Both the position numbers and the translations under genes were made by a program. DNA of 64,000 bases from Burkholderia pyrrocinia (GTDB taxonomy: Bacteria > Pseudomonadota > Gammaproteobacteria > Burkholderiales > Burkholderiaceae): positions 372,001-436,000 of the forward strand of contig NZ_CP011504.1 of assembly GCF_001028665.1 (NCBI RefSeq). Direction: 5' to 3'. This document shows positions 26,242 through 34,829 of this stretch, piece by piece (position 1 is the first letter of the stretch; each line of letters starts with the position of its first letter). The notes beneath the pieces are model-generated. The model was not told where the DNA came from, made no database searches, and was given only the letters and a program-made list of their open reading frames with translations.

Positions 26242-27868
26242 CAACCTTCGGTGCGCGTTGGAGCGTTTCAAGCAGGTGCTCGCGCGCTGGCCGCGAACGG
26301 CGATCGTCTGGATCGTTCCGCTCGCGGCCGCCGCGTTCTGTATCGCATGGGGCGTCTCGTCGCTCGGCAGCCGCGGGCCGACGATCACGATCGCGTTCGC
26401 GACAGCCGAAGGACTGGAAGCAGACAGATCGACGCTGCGGCTGCGCAATGTCGAAATCGGTCGCGTCACGCACGTCCGCGCGTTGCGCGGGCAACCCGGC
26501 GTGACGATCGATGTGCGACTGGACGCCAACGCGCAGGCACTGGCGGTTGCGGACACACGCTTCTGGATCGTGCGGCCGCGCATCGGGCCCGGTGGCCTCT
26601 CCGGTCTCGATTCGGTGCGGTCCGGTTCATACATCGCGGCCGCGCCTGGCAGTTCGCGCGAACCGCGCACGACGTTCACCGGGCTCGATGCACCGCCGGT
26701 CACCGAAGGCGGCGGCCGTCACTACACGCTGCGCGCGACGTCGCTCGGCTCGGTCGCGATCGGTTCGCCGGTCTATCACCGGCGCGCACGCGTCGGTCAG
26801 GTGGCCGGTTATGCGCTCGACGCCGACGGGCACGGCGTCTCGATCGACGTGTTCGTCGCCGCGCCGTTCGATCGATACGTCGATGTCGATGCGCGCTGGT
26901 GGCAGGCCGGCGGTCTCGGTCTGCGGCTCGACGCGGGCGGCATGAAGCTCGGCACGCCGTCGATCGCCGCGCTGCTCGCCGGTGCACTCGCGTTCGCCAC
27001 GCCGCCCGGACGCGCCTCGAACGTCGCGGCGCCGGACGGTACGCGCTTTCGCGTGGCCGACGACGAAATCGACGCGATGCGCACGCCGAACGCGCCGGCC
27101 GCGCCGGTCGTGATGCGTTTCGACCGCTCGCTGCGCGGCCTCGAGGTCGGCGCGCCGGTGGATTTTCGCGGCATCGAACTCGGCAACGTGACAGCCGTCG
27201 GCACCGAATACGACGCGGCACGCGGCGACGTCGCGATGCGCGTGACGATCGCGCTCTATCCCGATCGCCTCGGGCAGCGCTATCGCGACGTGCTCGGCAA
27301 CGGCGACACCGATGCCGGCAAGGCGCTGCTGCGAACGCTCGTCGCGCGCGGTTTGCGCGGTCAGTTGCGCGTCGGCAATCCGATCGCGAACCGCTCGTAT
27401 GTCGCGCTCGACATGTTCCCGCACGCACCGCTCGCGTCGGTCGATACCGATCGCCTGCCGATCGTGTTGCCGACCGTGCCCGGCACGCTCGACGTGCTGC
27501 GCGTACACATTGCCGATATCGCCGGAACACTTTCCCGATTGCCGCTCGACTGCATGGGCACGGACCTGAACGCAGCGCTCGTGCACACCAATGCGCTGTT
27601 CGCGCAACTCGATACCGAACTCGCACCGCATGCGCGCGATGCGCTGGGCACCGCACGACAGGCGTTCACGGCCGCGCAGGCGATGCTCGCGCAACAGGGT
27701 GCGGCCACATCGAACGTCCACCGCACGCTGACGCAATTCGCACGCACGTCGAGCGCACTGCGCGCATTGGCCTGCGATCTGGAACAGCATCCGGAGTGGT
27801 TGCTGCCGAATGCATCGGGCGCCACGCAACCGGCCGACACGCCGCATCCGTCAAGTGCATCGCGGTGA
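26216..27868 (+). CDS. MCE-domain protein, PqiB-like intermembrane lipid transport component
   Basis: The 550-residue protein has a short cytoplasmic tail, one membrane helix (TAIVWIVPLAAAAFCIAWGV, about 25-45) and three MCE-type segments. The first begins GPTITIAFATAEGLEADRST, the second YTLRATSLGSVAIGSPVYHR and the third VMRFDRSLRGLEVGAPVDFR. The segments carry glycine-rich LRNVEIGRV-like and FRGIELGNV turns. A helical C-terminal tail follows. PqiB and YebT build MCE-ring tubes spanning the periplasm. No pqiA gene is adjacent; a DUF3313 lipoprotein takes the place usually held by PqiC, but upstream. The ATG at 26216 has AAGGGCG before it. Confidence 0.83.
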   Translation: MHSSRNSTDNLRCALERFKQVLARWPRTAIVWIVPLAAAAFCIAWGVSSLGSRGPTITIAFATAEGLEADRSTLRLRNVEIGRVTHVRALRGQPGVTIDVRLDANAQALAVADTRFWIVRPRIGPGGLSGLDSVRSGSYIAAAPGSSREPRTTFTGLDAPPVTEGGGRHYTLRATSLGSVAIGSPVYHRRARVGQVAGYALDADGHGVSIDVFVAAPFDRYVDVDARWWQAGGLGLRLDAGGMKLGTPSIAALLAGALAFATPPGRASNVAAPDGTRFRVADDEIDAMRTPNAPAAPVVMRFDRSLRGLEVGAPVDFRGIELGNVTAVGTEYDAARGDVAMRVTIALYPDRLGQRYRDVLGNGDTDAGKALLRTLVARGLRGQLRVGNPIANRSYVALDMFPHAPLASVDTDRLPIVLPTVPGTLDVLRVHIADIAGTLSRLPLDCMGTDLNAALVHTNALFAQLDTELAPHARDALGTARQAFTAAQAMLAQQGAATSNVHRTLTQFARTSSALRALACDLEQHPEWLLPNASGATQPADTPHPSSASR

Positions 27869-28047
27869 GCGCGTCGCGCAGCGCATACGGGTTTTCACGA
27901 CGAATGCACGCACCGCATGCCAAATTTCCCGCGCAGCAGTATGCTGGTGTCGTACGGCTGCGCACGGTGCATCGGGTAATCCCGCGATTCGCACGTTGTC
28001 GCGCCGCCGTCGCGACCGCAATCATGCGTTGCAAGGAGGGATTCGCG

Positions 28048-28401
28048 ATGACCACCACGCATCAGCACTTCCACCTCGAACTACGAAACGCCACCGCGCC
28101 GACCTATTTCATCAGCTACCTGTTTCCCGCGTTGCTGTTCATTTACGAACTGCTGCGCGTCGGCCAGTGGATCCGCGATCACGGGATGCAATTCGCCGCG
28201 TTCAAGCAGATGGGTTACGAGTATCTGCTGATGCTGCTGTTCGTCGGACTGCAGATCGTCGTGGAGGCGATCTTCCTGCTCGGCGCCGCGATGCGCCGCG
28301 ACAATCGCGACTTCGAGCACCGGCTGCCGAACGTGATCCTCGGCATCGGCTGCTCGATCGCGCTGCTCGCGATCGATCTCGCGATCCAGCTTGCGTTCTG
28401 A
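28048..28401 (+). CDS. Small inner-membrane protein, unknown function
   Basis: The ATG at 28048 has a near-perfect AAGGAGGG ribosome site 7 bases upstream and yields 117 residues. Three hydrophobic helices can be seen: YFISYLFPALLFIYELL, YEYLLMLLFVGLQIVVEAIF and VILGIGCSIALLAIDLAIQL. The loop MRRDNRDFEHRLP is polar and basic. I recognise no family. It is about 180 bases downstream of the PqiB-like gene and may be independently transcribed. Confidence 0.65.
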   Translation: MTTTHQHFHLELRNATAPTYFISYLFPALLFIYELLRVGQWIRDHGMQFAAFKQMGYEYLLMLLFVGLQIVVEAIFLLGAAMRRDNRDFEHRLPNVILGIGCSIALLAIDLAIQLAF

Positions 28402-28406
28402 CGGCC

Positions 28407-28448
28407 GGCGGGCACGCGCCCGCCGCTTGCCCGGGCGCTCAGGCGCCC
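28407..28448. terminator. Two stem-loops between convergent genes
   Basis: GGCGGGC/GCCCGCC (28407-28424) and GGGCGC/GCGCCC (28433-28448) lie in and just beyond the 37-base gap separating two convergent genes. They probably act in both directions; neither has a clear U-run. Confidence 0.45.
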
Positions 28449-29284
28449 GCGTCGCGCAGGAACGTCGCCACGGCGGCCAGCACGTCGTCCGTGCGCTCGC
28501 GGTGCGGCATGTGCCCGCATCCGGCGAGCAACAGGAACGACGACGGCCCCGCGACGCGCGCGGCGATCCGCTTCGGATGCACGTCGGATCCGTATTCGTC
28601 GTCTTCGCCGTGAATCGCGAGCGTCGCGCATTGCACGCGCGGCAAGTCGTCGTCGAGATTCCAGTCGCGAAACGCCGGCGACTGCCACGTGTCGACCCAC
28701 GCGCGCAGCACCCATTCGGCCTTGTCGCCGTGATAGCGCGCGAGCCGGTCGAGCTGGCCCGGCTCGTCGAACAGCCGCCCAGCGTCGCGAATGCCGGCCA
28801 GCGTGCGATCCTCGACGAATGCCTGCGCGGCGACCGTCACGAGTGCACGGCAACGCTCCGGATGCGCGGCGGCGCAGCCGACCGCCATTCCGCCGCCGAC
28901 GCTGTGCCCGAACGCGACGAACGCGTCGACGCCAAGTTGTTCGAGCACGGCATCGAATGCACGATCGGCCTCGTCGCGCACGAACGTCGTGCCGAGCCTC
29001 CCCGGATGACGATCCGAACGGCCGAAACCGAGGCGGTCGTAGGCGATCACGTCGCGTTGCGTGGCGCTCGCGAGCTGCGCGGGAAAATCGCGCCACAGGT
29101 CGACGCAGCCGAGCGAATCGTGCAGCAGCACGATGGGCGCGGCCGGCTTAGGCGCGGCCGGCTCAGGTGCGGTCGACCTGGACGTGTCCGCCACATCTTG
29201 CACCGGACGAGCGCGCCAGCGTTTCGCAAAGAGACGCCCTTGCGGCGTCTCGACGAGTGTCTCCTCGGTCAGGCTATCGGTCAT
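28439..29284 (-). CDS. Alpha/beta-hydrolase fold protein
   Basis: The ATG at 29284 gives 281 residues. A core hydrolase fold shows the oxyanion strand IVLLHDSLGCVDLWRDFPAQ, VIAYDRLGFGRSDRHPG, the nucleophile elbow GHSVGGGMAVG with Ser, AIHGEDDEYG with the acidic residue and GCGHMPHRERTDDV with the His. Between the first strand and the core is a linker with EPAAPKPAAP, a small repeat. Substrate unknown; hydrolases of this type include esterases, dehalogenases and lactonases. It is followed on its strand by nothing and convergent with the small membrane protein gene. Confidence 0.87.
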   Translation of the reverse strand: MTDSLTEETLVETPQGRLFAKRWRARPVQDVADTSRSTAPEPAAPKPAAPIVLLHDSLGCVDLWRDFPAQLASATQRDVIAYDRLGFGRSDRHPGRLGTTFVRDEADRAFDAVLEQLGVDAFVAFGHSVGGGMAVGCAAAHPERCRALVTVAAQAFVEDRTLAGIRDAGRLFDEPGQLDRLARYHGDKAEWVLRAWVDTWQSPAFRDWNLDDDLPRVQCATLAIHGEDDEYGSDVHPKRIAARVAGPSSFLLLAGCGHMPHRERTDDVLAAVATFLRDAGA

Positions 29285-29393
29285 GTGTCGGTTTTCTGCG
29301 TGAAAGCGGCCGCACGTCGGCGGCCGCATCGGATCCCCGCATGTTGGCGTGCCCGCGCGCACGGCGTCAAGCAAGCCCCCACCGCCCGCGCGC

Positions 29394-30311
29394 TCATTCG
29401 GGCTGCGGCGGCAGATACTCCATCTGCGCTTCGTCGTACAGCCGGTAGATCAGCGCCTGCATCGCGCGGATGTCCTCCGATTCGTCGAGCATCCGCATGC
29501 TCATGATGATCGGCGACACGAGGTTCGGATCGTCGAGCGGCTTGTAGCTGATGTCGTCGCGCTTCAGCCCGTAGACGCTGTGCGGCACGACCGACACGCC
29601 CTCGCCCATCGCGACGAGGCCGAGCGCGATCTGCAGTTCGCGCGTCTCGTAGATCCGCCGCGGCTGCAACGCGCGATCGTGAAAGGCCGCGAGCACCTGG
29701 TCCGCATAACTCGGGCGCGGCGCCTTCGGGAAGATGATCAGCGTGTCGTTCACGAGATCGTGCAGCGACAGCACGGGCTTCGCGCCGTCGAGCGGGTGGC
29801 CGACCGGCAGCGCGACGATCATCCGCTCCTCGCGCAGCACGACGCGCCGCACGCTCGGATCTTCATGGCGGATGCGCCCGAACCCGACATCGATGCGCCC
29901 TTCCTTCAGCGCCTTGATCTGGTCCATCGTCGACATCTCGTGCAGGCTCAGCTCGACGGCCGGATGCTCGCTGCGAAAGCGCCGGATGATCTTCGGCAGC
30001 ATCCCGTACAGCGTCGAGCCGACGAAGCCGACCGACATGCTGCGCTCGATCTTGCCGACCCGCTTCGTCATCGATTCGAGTTCGGTCGTCTGCGCGAGCA
30101 ACTGCACCGCGTGCGAATAGAAGAAGCGCCCCGCGTCGGTCAGCTTCAGCGGCCGCGCGCTGCGCTCGAACAGCGGCACGCCGAGCGCTTCCTCGAGCTG
30201 CTGGATCTGCCGGCTCAGCGGCGGCTGCGCGATATGCAGCCGTTCCGCCGCACGCGTGAAATTCCGCTCCTCGGCGACCGCGACGAAGTAGCGGAGGTGT
30301 CTCAACTCCAT
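29394..30311 (-). CDS. LysR-family transcriptional regulator, CatR/BenM-like
   Basis: The 305-residue protein opens with MELRHLRYFVAVAEERNFTR, then AAERLHIAQPPLSRQIQQLE and EALGVPLFER, the LysR winged HTH (1-65). The PLSRQIQ recognition helix and the wording of this domain are closest to the CatM/BenM/CatR aromatic-degradation group. The effector domain includes VGFVGSTLYGMLPKIIRRFR and LIIFPKAPRPSYADQVL. The effector is unknown, and no aromatic-degradation genes lie near. It is encoded 109 bases upstream of the hydrolase gene on the same strand. Confidence 0.88.
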   Translation of the reverse strand: MELRHLRYFVAVAEERNFTRAAERLHIAQPPLSRQIQQLEEALGVPLFERSARPLKLTDAGRFFYSHAVQLLAQTTELESMTKRVGKIERSMSVGFVGSTLYGMLPKIIRRFRSEHPAVELSLHEMSTMDQIKALKEGRIDVGFGRIRHEDPSVRRVVLREERMIVALPVGHPLDGAKPVLSLHDLVNDTLIIFPKAPRPSYADQVLAAFHDRALQPRRIYETRELQIALGLVAMGEGVSVVPHSVYGLKRDDISYKPLDDPNLVSPIIMSMRMLDESEDIRAMQALIYRLYDEAQMEYLPPQPE

Positions 30312-30423
30312 TTTCGATGCCTCCCGGACAGCGACCCGACGTCAAACCACGGCCGGACGATGTCGTCACGATACCGCAGGCGGCGCAAACCTCCACGCAC
30401 ACCCCTACGCGCCCCGCAAAGCA

Positions 30424-30451
30424 AAACGGGAAGCCTTCAAGCTTCCCGTTT
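30424..30451 (-). terminator. Rho-independent terminator of the DUF3717 gene
   Basis: AAACGGGAAGC (30424-30434) and GCTTCCCGTTT (30441-30451) form a perfect 11-bp stem with a six-base loop. On the minus strand, reading from the DUF3717 gene, it ends in TTTTGCTTTGC. Confidence 0.75.
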
Positions 30452-30493
30452 CCGATCGACGCCGCCGTGTCGCGACAGCGTCGCGACCGCCCG

Positions 30494-30739
30494 TCACACC
30501 TCGGTCGCGTAGAGCGCGTCGCGCTGCTCGTTGCTCAGCGTATCGAGCGGCACGTCCGGCAACTGATAGCAGATCATCGTGCCGTACAGCTCGGCGAGGC
30601 AATTGCTGCCGGCGTCGAGCGCGTAGCCGTCCTCGCCGTCCGGAGCCGGCGGGTACACTTCGCGCCACGCGTTGATCGCGGCTTCGATTCGCACGATGGA
30701 AACGGGTCCGGCCTTCCGCTCGGCGGGTGATGCGCTCAT
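30494..30739 (-). CDS. DUF3717 small protein
   Basis: From the ATG at 30739 the protein is 81 residues. The block VSIVRIEAAINAWREVYPPA, with DGYALDAGSNCLAELYGTMI and CYQLPDVPLDTLSNEQRDAL, corresponds to the DUF3717 family, widespread in Burkholderiaceae and without a known function. It is soluble and probably cytoplasmic. It lies between two terminators with the same stem sequence and so is its own transcription unit. Confidence 0.8.
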   Translation of the reverse strand: MSASPAERKAGPVSIVRIEAAINAWREVYPPAPDGEDGYALDAGSNCLAELYGTMICYQLPDVPLDTLSNEQRDALYATEV

Positions 30740-30939
30740 GGATTCCTCTGGGTTGCGCGCTCCGCGGGCCGTGCCGGCCCGGATGGAACGATGAAAACGC
30801 CGGGCGCCGCCGGCCACCGCGCACCGCGCGCGCCGGATGCCGATCCGCGCTGCGCCTGTCGCGCCGGCCGGGCCGTGGCCCGGTAGGGTCGGGCAATATA
30901 ACCGGCTTTGACCCCGTGCAGACAAAAGCCGGGCAAAAA

Positions 30940-30966
30940 AAACGGGAAGCGCGAGGCTTCCCGTTT
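30940..30966 (-). terminator. Rho-independent terminator of lysP
   Basis: AAACGGGAAGC (30940-30950), five-base loop, GCTTCCCGTTT (30956-30966), followed on the minus strand by a run of T's (TTTTTTTGCC overall). The stem arms are identical to those of the terminator at 30424-30451. Confidence 0.85.
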
Positions 30967-31001
30967 CATCGCACGTCGCGCGGCCGTCTGCCGCCCACAC
31001 G

Positions 31002-32537
31002 TCAGCCCGCGGTTTCGCGATTCGCCACCGGCTGCGGTTGCGCACCACGGCTCGCGGCAATCCACGGCGCGATCTCCATGTCTTCGTAGCGCACGAAGCG
31101 GCTCTTGTTCAGGAGCCGGAAACCGAGCCACACGACGAGGAACAGCGGAATGCCGACGTAGGTCGCGGTCACGCCGGCCCAGTCGATCCTGTTCGCGAGG
31201 AACGCCTGATAGTCCTGCCCGAGCGCGATCACGAGGCACAGCACGAACGCGAACAGCGGGCCGAACGGGAACCACTTCGACTGGTACGGCAGTTGATCGA
31301 GCGAATAACCCTGCTTCACGTAGCCCTTGCGGAACCGGTAGTGGCTGACCGCGATGCCGAGCCATGCGATGAAGCCCGTCATCCCCGACGTGTTCAGCAG
31401 CCACAGGTACACCGTCTTGTCGCCGTACAGCGACGTGAAGAAGCACAGCGCACCGACGGCCGTCGTCGCATACAGCGCGTTGCGCGGCACGCCGCCCGGC
31501 GACAGCTTCGCGAACACCTTCGGCGCGCGGCCTTCGGTCGCGAGGTTGTAGAGCATCCGCGTCGACGCGTACATGCCCGAGTTGCCGGCCGACAGCACGG
31601 CCGTCAGGATCACCGCGTTCATCACGCCGGCCGCGAATGCAAGGCCCGCGTGGCGGAACACGAGCGTGAACGGGCTCACGCCGATGTCGGTCACGTCCGT
31701 CTTCAGCAGGTTCGGGTCGGTATACGGAATCAGCACGCCGATCACGAAGATCGCGAACACGTAGAACAGCAGGATCCGCCAGAACACCTGGCGCACCGCG
31801 CGCGGAATCGTCGTGCGCGGGTTCTCCGATTCGCCGGCCGCGACGCCGATCAGCTCGGTGCCCTGGAACGAGAAGCCCGCGATCATCGCGACGCCCATCA
31901 GCGCCGGCAGGCCACCCGCGAACGGCGCGTCGCCGATCGACAGGTTGCCCCAGCCATTGCTGGGCGCACCCTTCAGAATGCCGAAGATCATCAGCAGGCC
32001 GACGCCGATGAACGCGACCACGGTGACGACCTTGATCAGCGCGAACCAGTATTCGGCCTCGCCGAAGCCGCGCACGGTGAGCGCGTTGAGCAGGAACATC
32101 ACGCCGAGGAAGGCCGCGCTCCACCACACGCCCGGCACGTCCGGAAACCAGTAGTGCATCACGAGCTGCGCGGCGACGAGTTCCACCGCGATCGTCACGG
32201 CCCAGTTGTACCAGTAGTTCCAGCCGAGCGCGAAGCCGAAGCCTTCGTCCACGTATTTCGCGCCGTAGGTCGCGAACGAACCCGACACGGGCATGAACGC
32301 GGCCATCTCGCCGAGGCTCGTCATCAGGAAGTACACCATCAGGCCGATCAGCATGTACGCGACCATCGCGCCGCCGGGGCCGGCCTGCGAGATCGACGCG
32401 CCGGACGCGACGAACAGGCCCGTGCCGATCGAACCGCCGATGGCGATCATCGTCAGGTGGCGCGCCTTCAGCGCGCGATGAAGCTTGGGTGGGTTCGCGG
32501 ACGAACCGGGTGGGTCGGATTTCGGAATTGCGGACAT
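31002..32537 (-). CDS. lysP: Lysine-specific permease LysP (APC family)
   Basis: The 511-residue transporter begins at MSAIPKSDPP. ALKARHLTMIAIGGSIGTGL then FVASGASISQAGPGGAMVAY is the amino-acid-permease opening, almost word for word that of E. coli LysP. So are FGFALGWNYWYNWAVTIAVE, SGNSGMYASTRMLYNLATEG, GGVPRNALYATTAVGALCFF and LLNTSGMTGFIAWLGIA. Twelve membrane helices are expected. It imports lysine with protons; E. coli LysP also regulates CadC, which is not seen here. A strong terminator follows. Confidence 0.93.
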   Translation of the reverse strand: MSAIPKSDPPGSSANPPKLHRALKARHLTMIAIGGSIGTGLFVASGASISQAGPGGAMVAYMLIGLMVYFLMTSLGEMAAFMPVSGSFATYGAKYVDEGFGFALGWNYWYNWAVTIAVELVAAQLVMHYWFPDVPGVWWSAAFLGVMFLLNALTVRGFGEAEYWFALIKVVTVVAFIGVGLLMIFGILKGAPSNGWGNLSIGDAPFAGGLPALMGVAMIAGFSFQGTELIGVAAGESENPRTTIPRAVRQVFWRILLFYVFAIFVIGVLIPYTDPNLLKTDVTDIGVSPFTLVFRHAGLAFAAGVMNAVILTAVLSAGNSGMYASTRMLYNLATEGRAPKVFAKLSPGGVPRNALYATTAVGALCFFTSLYGDKTVYLWLLNTSGMTGFIAWLGIAVSHYRFRKGYVKQGYSLDQLPYQSKWFPFGPLFAFVLCLVIALGQDYQAFLANRIDWAGVTATYVGIPLFLVVWLGFRLLNKSRFVRYEDMEIAPWIAASRGAQPQPVANRETAG

Positions 32538-33126
32538 AAACGAGACGAACGTTGAGCGGGCCGGCATCCGTAGCCGGCGCATGCGGAATCGGAGCGCGGG
32601 GCGCGTCCTGCGATGCATTCGATGCGGCCCCGATACGCGTTGCGCGGCGGGCGCCTGCGGCGAAGCGCGGATTCTACCTGATTCGCCATCGGGACAGCTC
32701 GGGTGCGCCCGCCCGCCGCGGCCGGGGAGAGTTCGCAGAATCAACGAGTTGGCTGCACCGGCGCGGCCGCAGCCGCACGCCGGCACAAAAACCTTGGCTA
32801 TTCCGGGGTTATTCGGCTTTTCATTCCGCGCGGCAGGCGGGCAATGCTGTCTCGATCCGCCAAATACCGCGCCGATACGAAAAATCGACCGGTCATCGCC
32901 CCATTAATCAGACAAAACGACCGATACTGATAATTGATTCAAATCAAATCGCCCGCGCGCAATGCGGTAATGATGCGTAATCGTTTCGAATCGCCGTTTC
33001 CGCATGCATGTTTTGCATGCGCACACGAATTGCCGGGATTCGCGAGATAATGCGGATTAATTCGAAATAATCAGCGCGCGGAACCGTCGACGACGCGAAT
33101 ATCCGCCGCCCGCCCCCCCCCCGAGG
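32538..33126. promoter_or_regulatory. Divergent control region between lysP and the diguanylate cyclase
   Basis: About 590 bases without a credible gene. The right half is AT-rich for this genome and contains GCATGCA/TGCATGC (33002-33020), a 7-bp inverted repeat with a five-base loop. It ends in the C10 tract before the diguanylate cyclase start. Confidence 0.55.
33113..33122. repeat. Ten-cytosine homopolymer tract next to a start codon
   Basis: A run of ten C's directly followed by GAGG and the ATG of the diguanylate cyclase gene. Tracts of this length at translation-initiation sites are prone to slippage during replication or sequencing. Confidence 0.8.
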
Positions 33127-34674
33127 ATGAAGCCACTCCCGCTGCCCGCCACGCTGCGCCGCCATACCGCGTCGATCGTGGCACGCATTCTGTCGCCCCG
33201 CGGCGTACTCGTTGCGGGCATCGTCCTGCTGATGTTCAGTTGGGGACTTTCCACGTCGCTTTTAATCGAGGCGCGGCGCGACGCATATGACCATGCGGTC
33301 GAAAATGCGCGCAACCTGATGCTGCTGATCGAACGCGATATCGCGCGCAATATCGAACTCTACGATTTGTCGCTGCAAAACGTCGTCGACGGCGTGACCG
33401 ATCCGGAACTGATGACGTTGCCGCCGCGCCAGCGCCACCGGCTGCTGTTCGACCGCGCGGCGACCGGTGCGTATCTCGGGTCGCTGTTCGTGATGGATGC
33501 GCACGGCAATATCGTGATCGATTCGAGCGCGTCGCCCGCGCGGCAAGGCAACTTTGCGGACCGCGACTATTTCACCGTGCACCGCAACGGGCTCGCGCAG
33601 GGCCTCTACATCAGCCGGCCATACGCGTCCCGGCTGCGCGGCGGCGCGCTGACGATCGCGCTCAGCCGCCGGATCTCGCTGGCCGACGGCACGTTCGGCG
33701 GCATCGTCGTCGGCACGCTCAGCATCGACTACTTCCGCGCGCTGCTCGACGGCCTCGCGGTCGGCAAGCACGGCAGCGCGGCGATCGCCGAGCTCAACGG
33801 CATGCTCGTGAGCCGCCTGCCTTACGACGCGCGCACGGTCGGCCTCGACCTGCACAATTCGCCGCTGTTCATCGCGGCGCTGCGCAGCCGCGAAGGCGTG
33901 CTGGCGGGCACCGGCAGCATCGACGGCGTGCGGCGCATCTATGTTTACAAGCATCTCCCCGGCCTGCCGCTGATCGTCGACGTCGCGCCGGCCGAGATCG
34001 ACGTCTACGCGCCGTGGCACCACCGCGCGGTCTGGACCGTCGTGCTGATGTGCCTGTTCACCGGGTTCATCGCGTGGGGCTCGCTGGCGCTGTCGCGCGA
34101 ACTGAAGCGCCGGCAGATCGCCGAATCGAAGCTGTACCGGCTCGCGCACACCGATTCGCTGACGGGCCTCGACAACCGCGGCACGTTCGACACGGTGCTC
34201 GCGAAGGAGGCACAGCGTGCGGCGCGCAGCGGCCGCCCGCTGTCCGTGCTGTTCGTCGACGTCGATCACTTCAAGGCGTTCAACGACTACTACGGCCACC
34301 CGGCCGGCGACGACGTGCTGCGTCGCGTCGCGCAATCCGCGTCGCGCTGCCTGCGCCGCGACGGCGATCACGTCGCGCGCTACGGCGGCGAGGAATTCGT
34401 CGTCACGCTGCCCGACACCGACGCGCAAGGCGCGGCGACCGTTGCCGAAGGTATCCGGCAAGCAATCGCGGAGCTCGGCATCGAGCACGTGCAGAGCCCG
34501 TACGGGCGCGTCACGGCGAGCATCGGCACGGCGACCGCCGCCGACGGCCGCATGAACGCCGCGACGCTGCTGCTGCGCGCCGACGAGGCGCTGTACCGCG
34601 CGAAGTCCGGCGGACGCAATCGCGTGTCGGACGCGCAGCCGAGCGCGGCCGACGCATGGCGTAACATCGCGTGA
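33127..34674 (+). CDS. Diguanylate cyclase with periplasmic Cache domain (GGEEF)
   Basis: The 515-residue protein has a first membrane helix (GVLVAGIVLLMFSWGLSTSL, about 26-45), a periplasmic double-Cache sensor (about 50-295) and a second helix (VWTVVLMCLFTGFIAWGSLA). The C-terminal GGDEF domain carries LAHTDSLTGLDNRGTFD and VDHFKAFNDYYGHPAGDDVL. The active-site loop is YGGEEF (420-424 for GGEEF) with the inhibitory site R411xxD414 intact, so product inhibition is expected. It should make c-di-GMP in response to an external signal. The GAGG element touches the ATG and would be a poorly spaced ribosome site, so the start may be elsewhere; a GTG at 33178 is in frame. Confidence 0.88.
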   Translation: MKPLPLPATLRRHTASIVARILSPRGVLVAGIVLLMFSWGLSTSLLIEARRDAYDHAVENARNLMLLIERDIARNIELYDLSLQNVVDGVTDPELMTLPPRQRHRLLFDRAATGAYLGSLFVMDAHGNIVIDSSASPARQGNFADRDYFTVHRNGLAQGLYISRPYASRLRGGALTIALSRRISLADGTFGGIVVGTLSIDYFRALLDGLAVGKHGSAAIAELNGMLVSRLPYDARTVGLDLHNSPLFIAALRSREGVLAGTGSIDGVRRIYVYKHLPGLPLIVDVAPAEIDVYAPWHHRAVWTVVLMCLFTGFIAWGSLALSRELKRRQIAESKLYRLAHTDSLTGLDNRGTFDTVLAKEAQRAARSGRPLSVLFVDVDHFKAFNDYYGHPAGDDVLRRVAQSASRCLRRDGDHVARYGGEEFVVTLPDTDAQGAATVAEGIRQAIAELGIEHVQSPYGRVTASIGTATAADGRMNAATLLLRADEALYRAKSGGRNRVSDAQPSAADAWRNIA

Positions 34675-34829
34675 CGTGATGTCGCGACACGATGCGGCAG
34701 CCGGCCGGGCCGGACCGCCGCGCCGTGGACAGCCCGCGCGCGTTCGGCTAGCGTTACGTCTGCTGCGCACGCGGCGCGGCGCCCGCCCGCGCAGGCCGCC
34801 GTGCGCGTTCCGGCCACTCCCGCTCCGTC

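Noticed and set aside
26251..28401. 716-residue frame ending in the small membrane protein
   Set aside because: Most of it is a shadow of the PqiB-like gene. Only the last 117 residues, after a strong ribosome site at 28048, look real.
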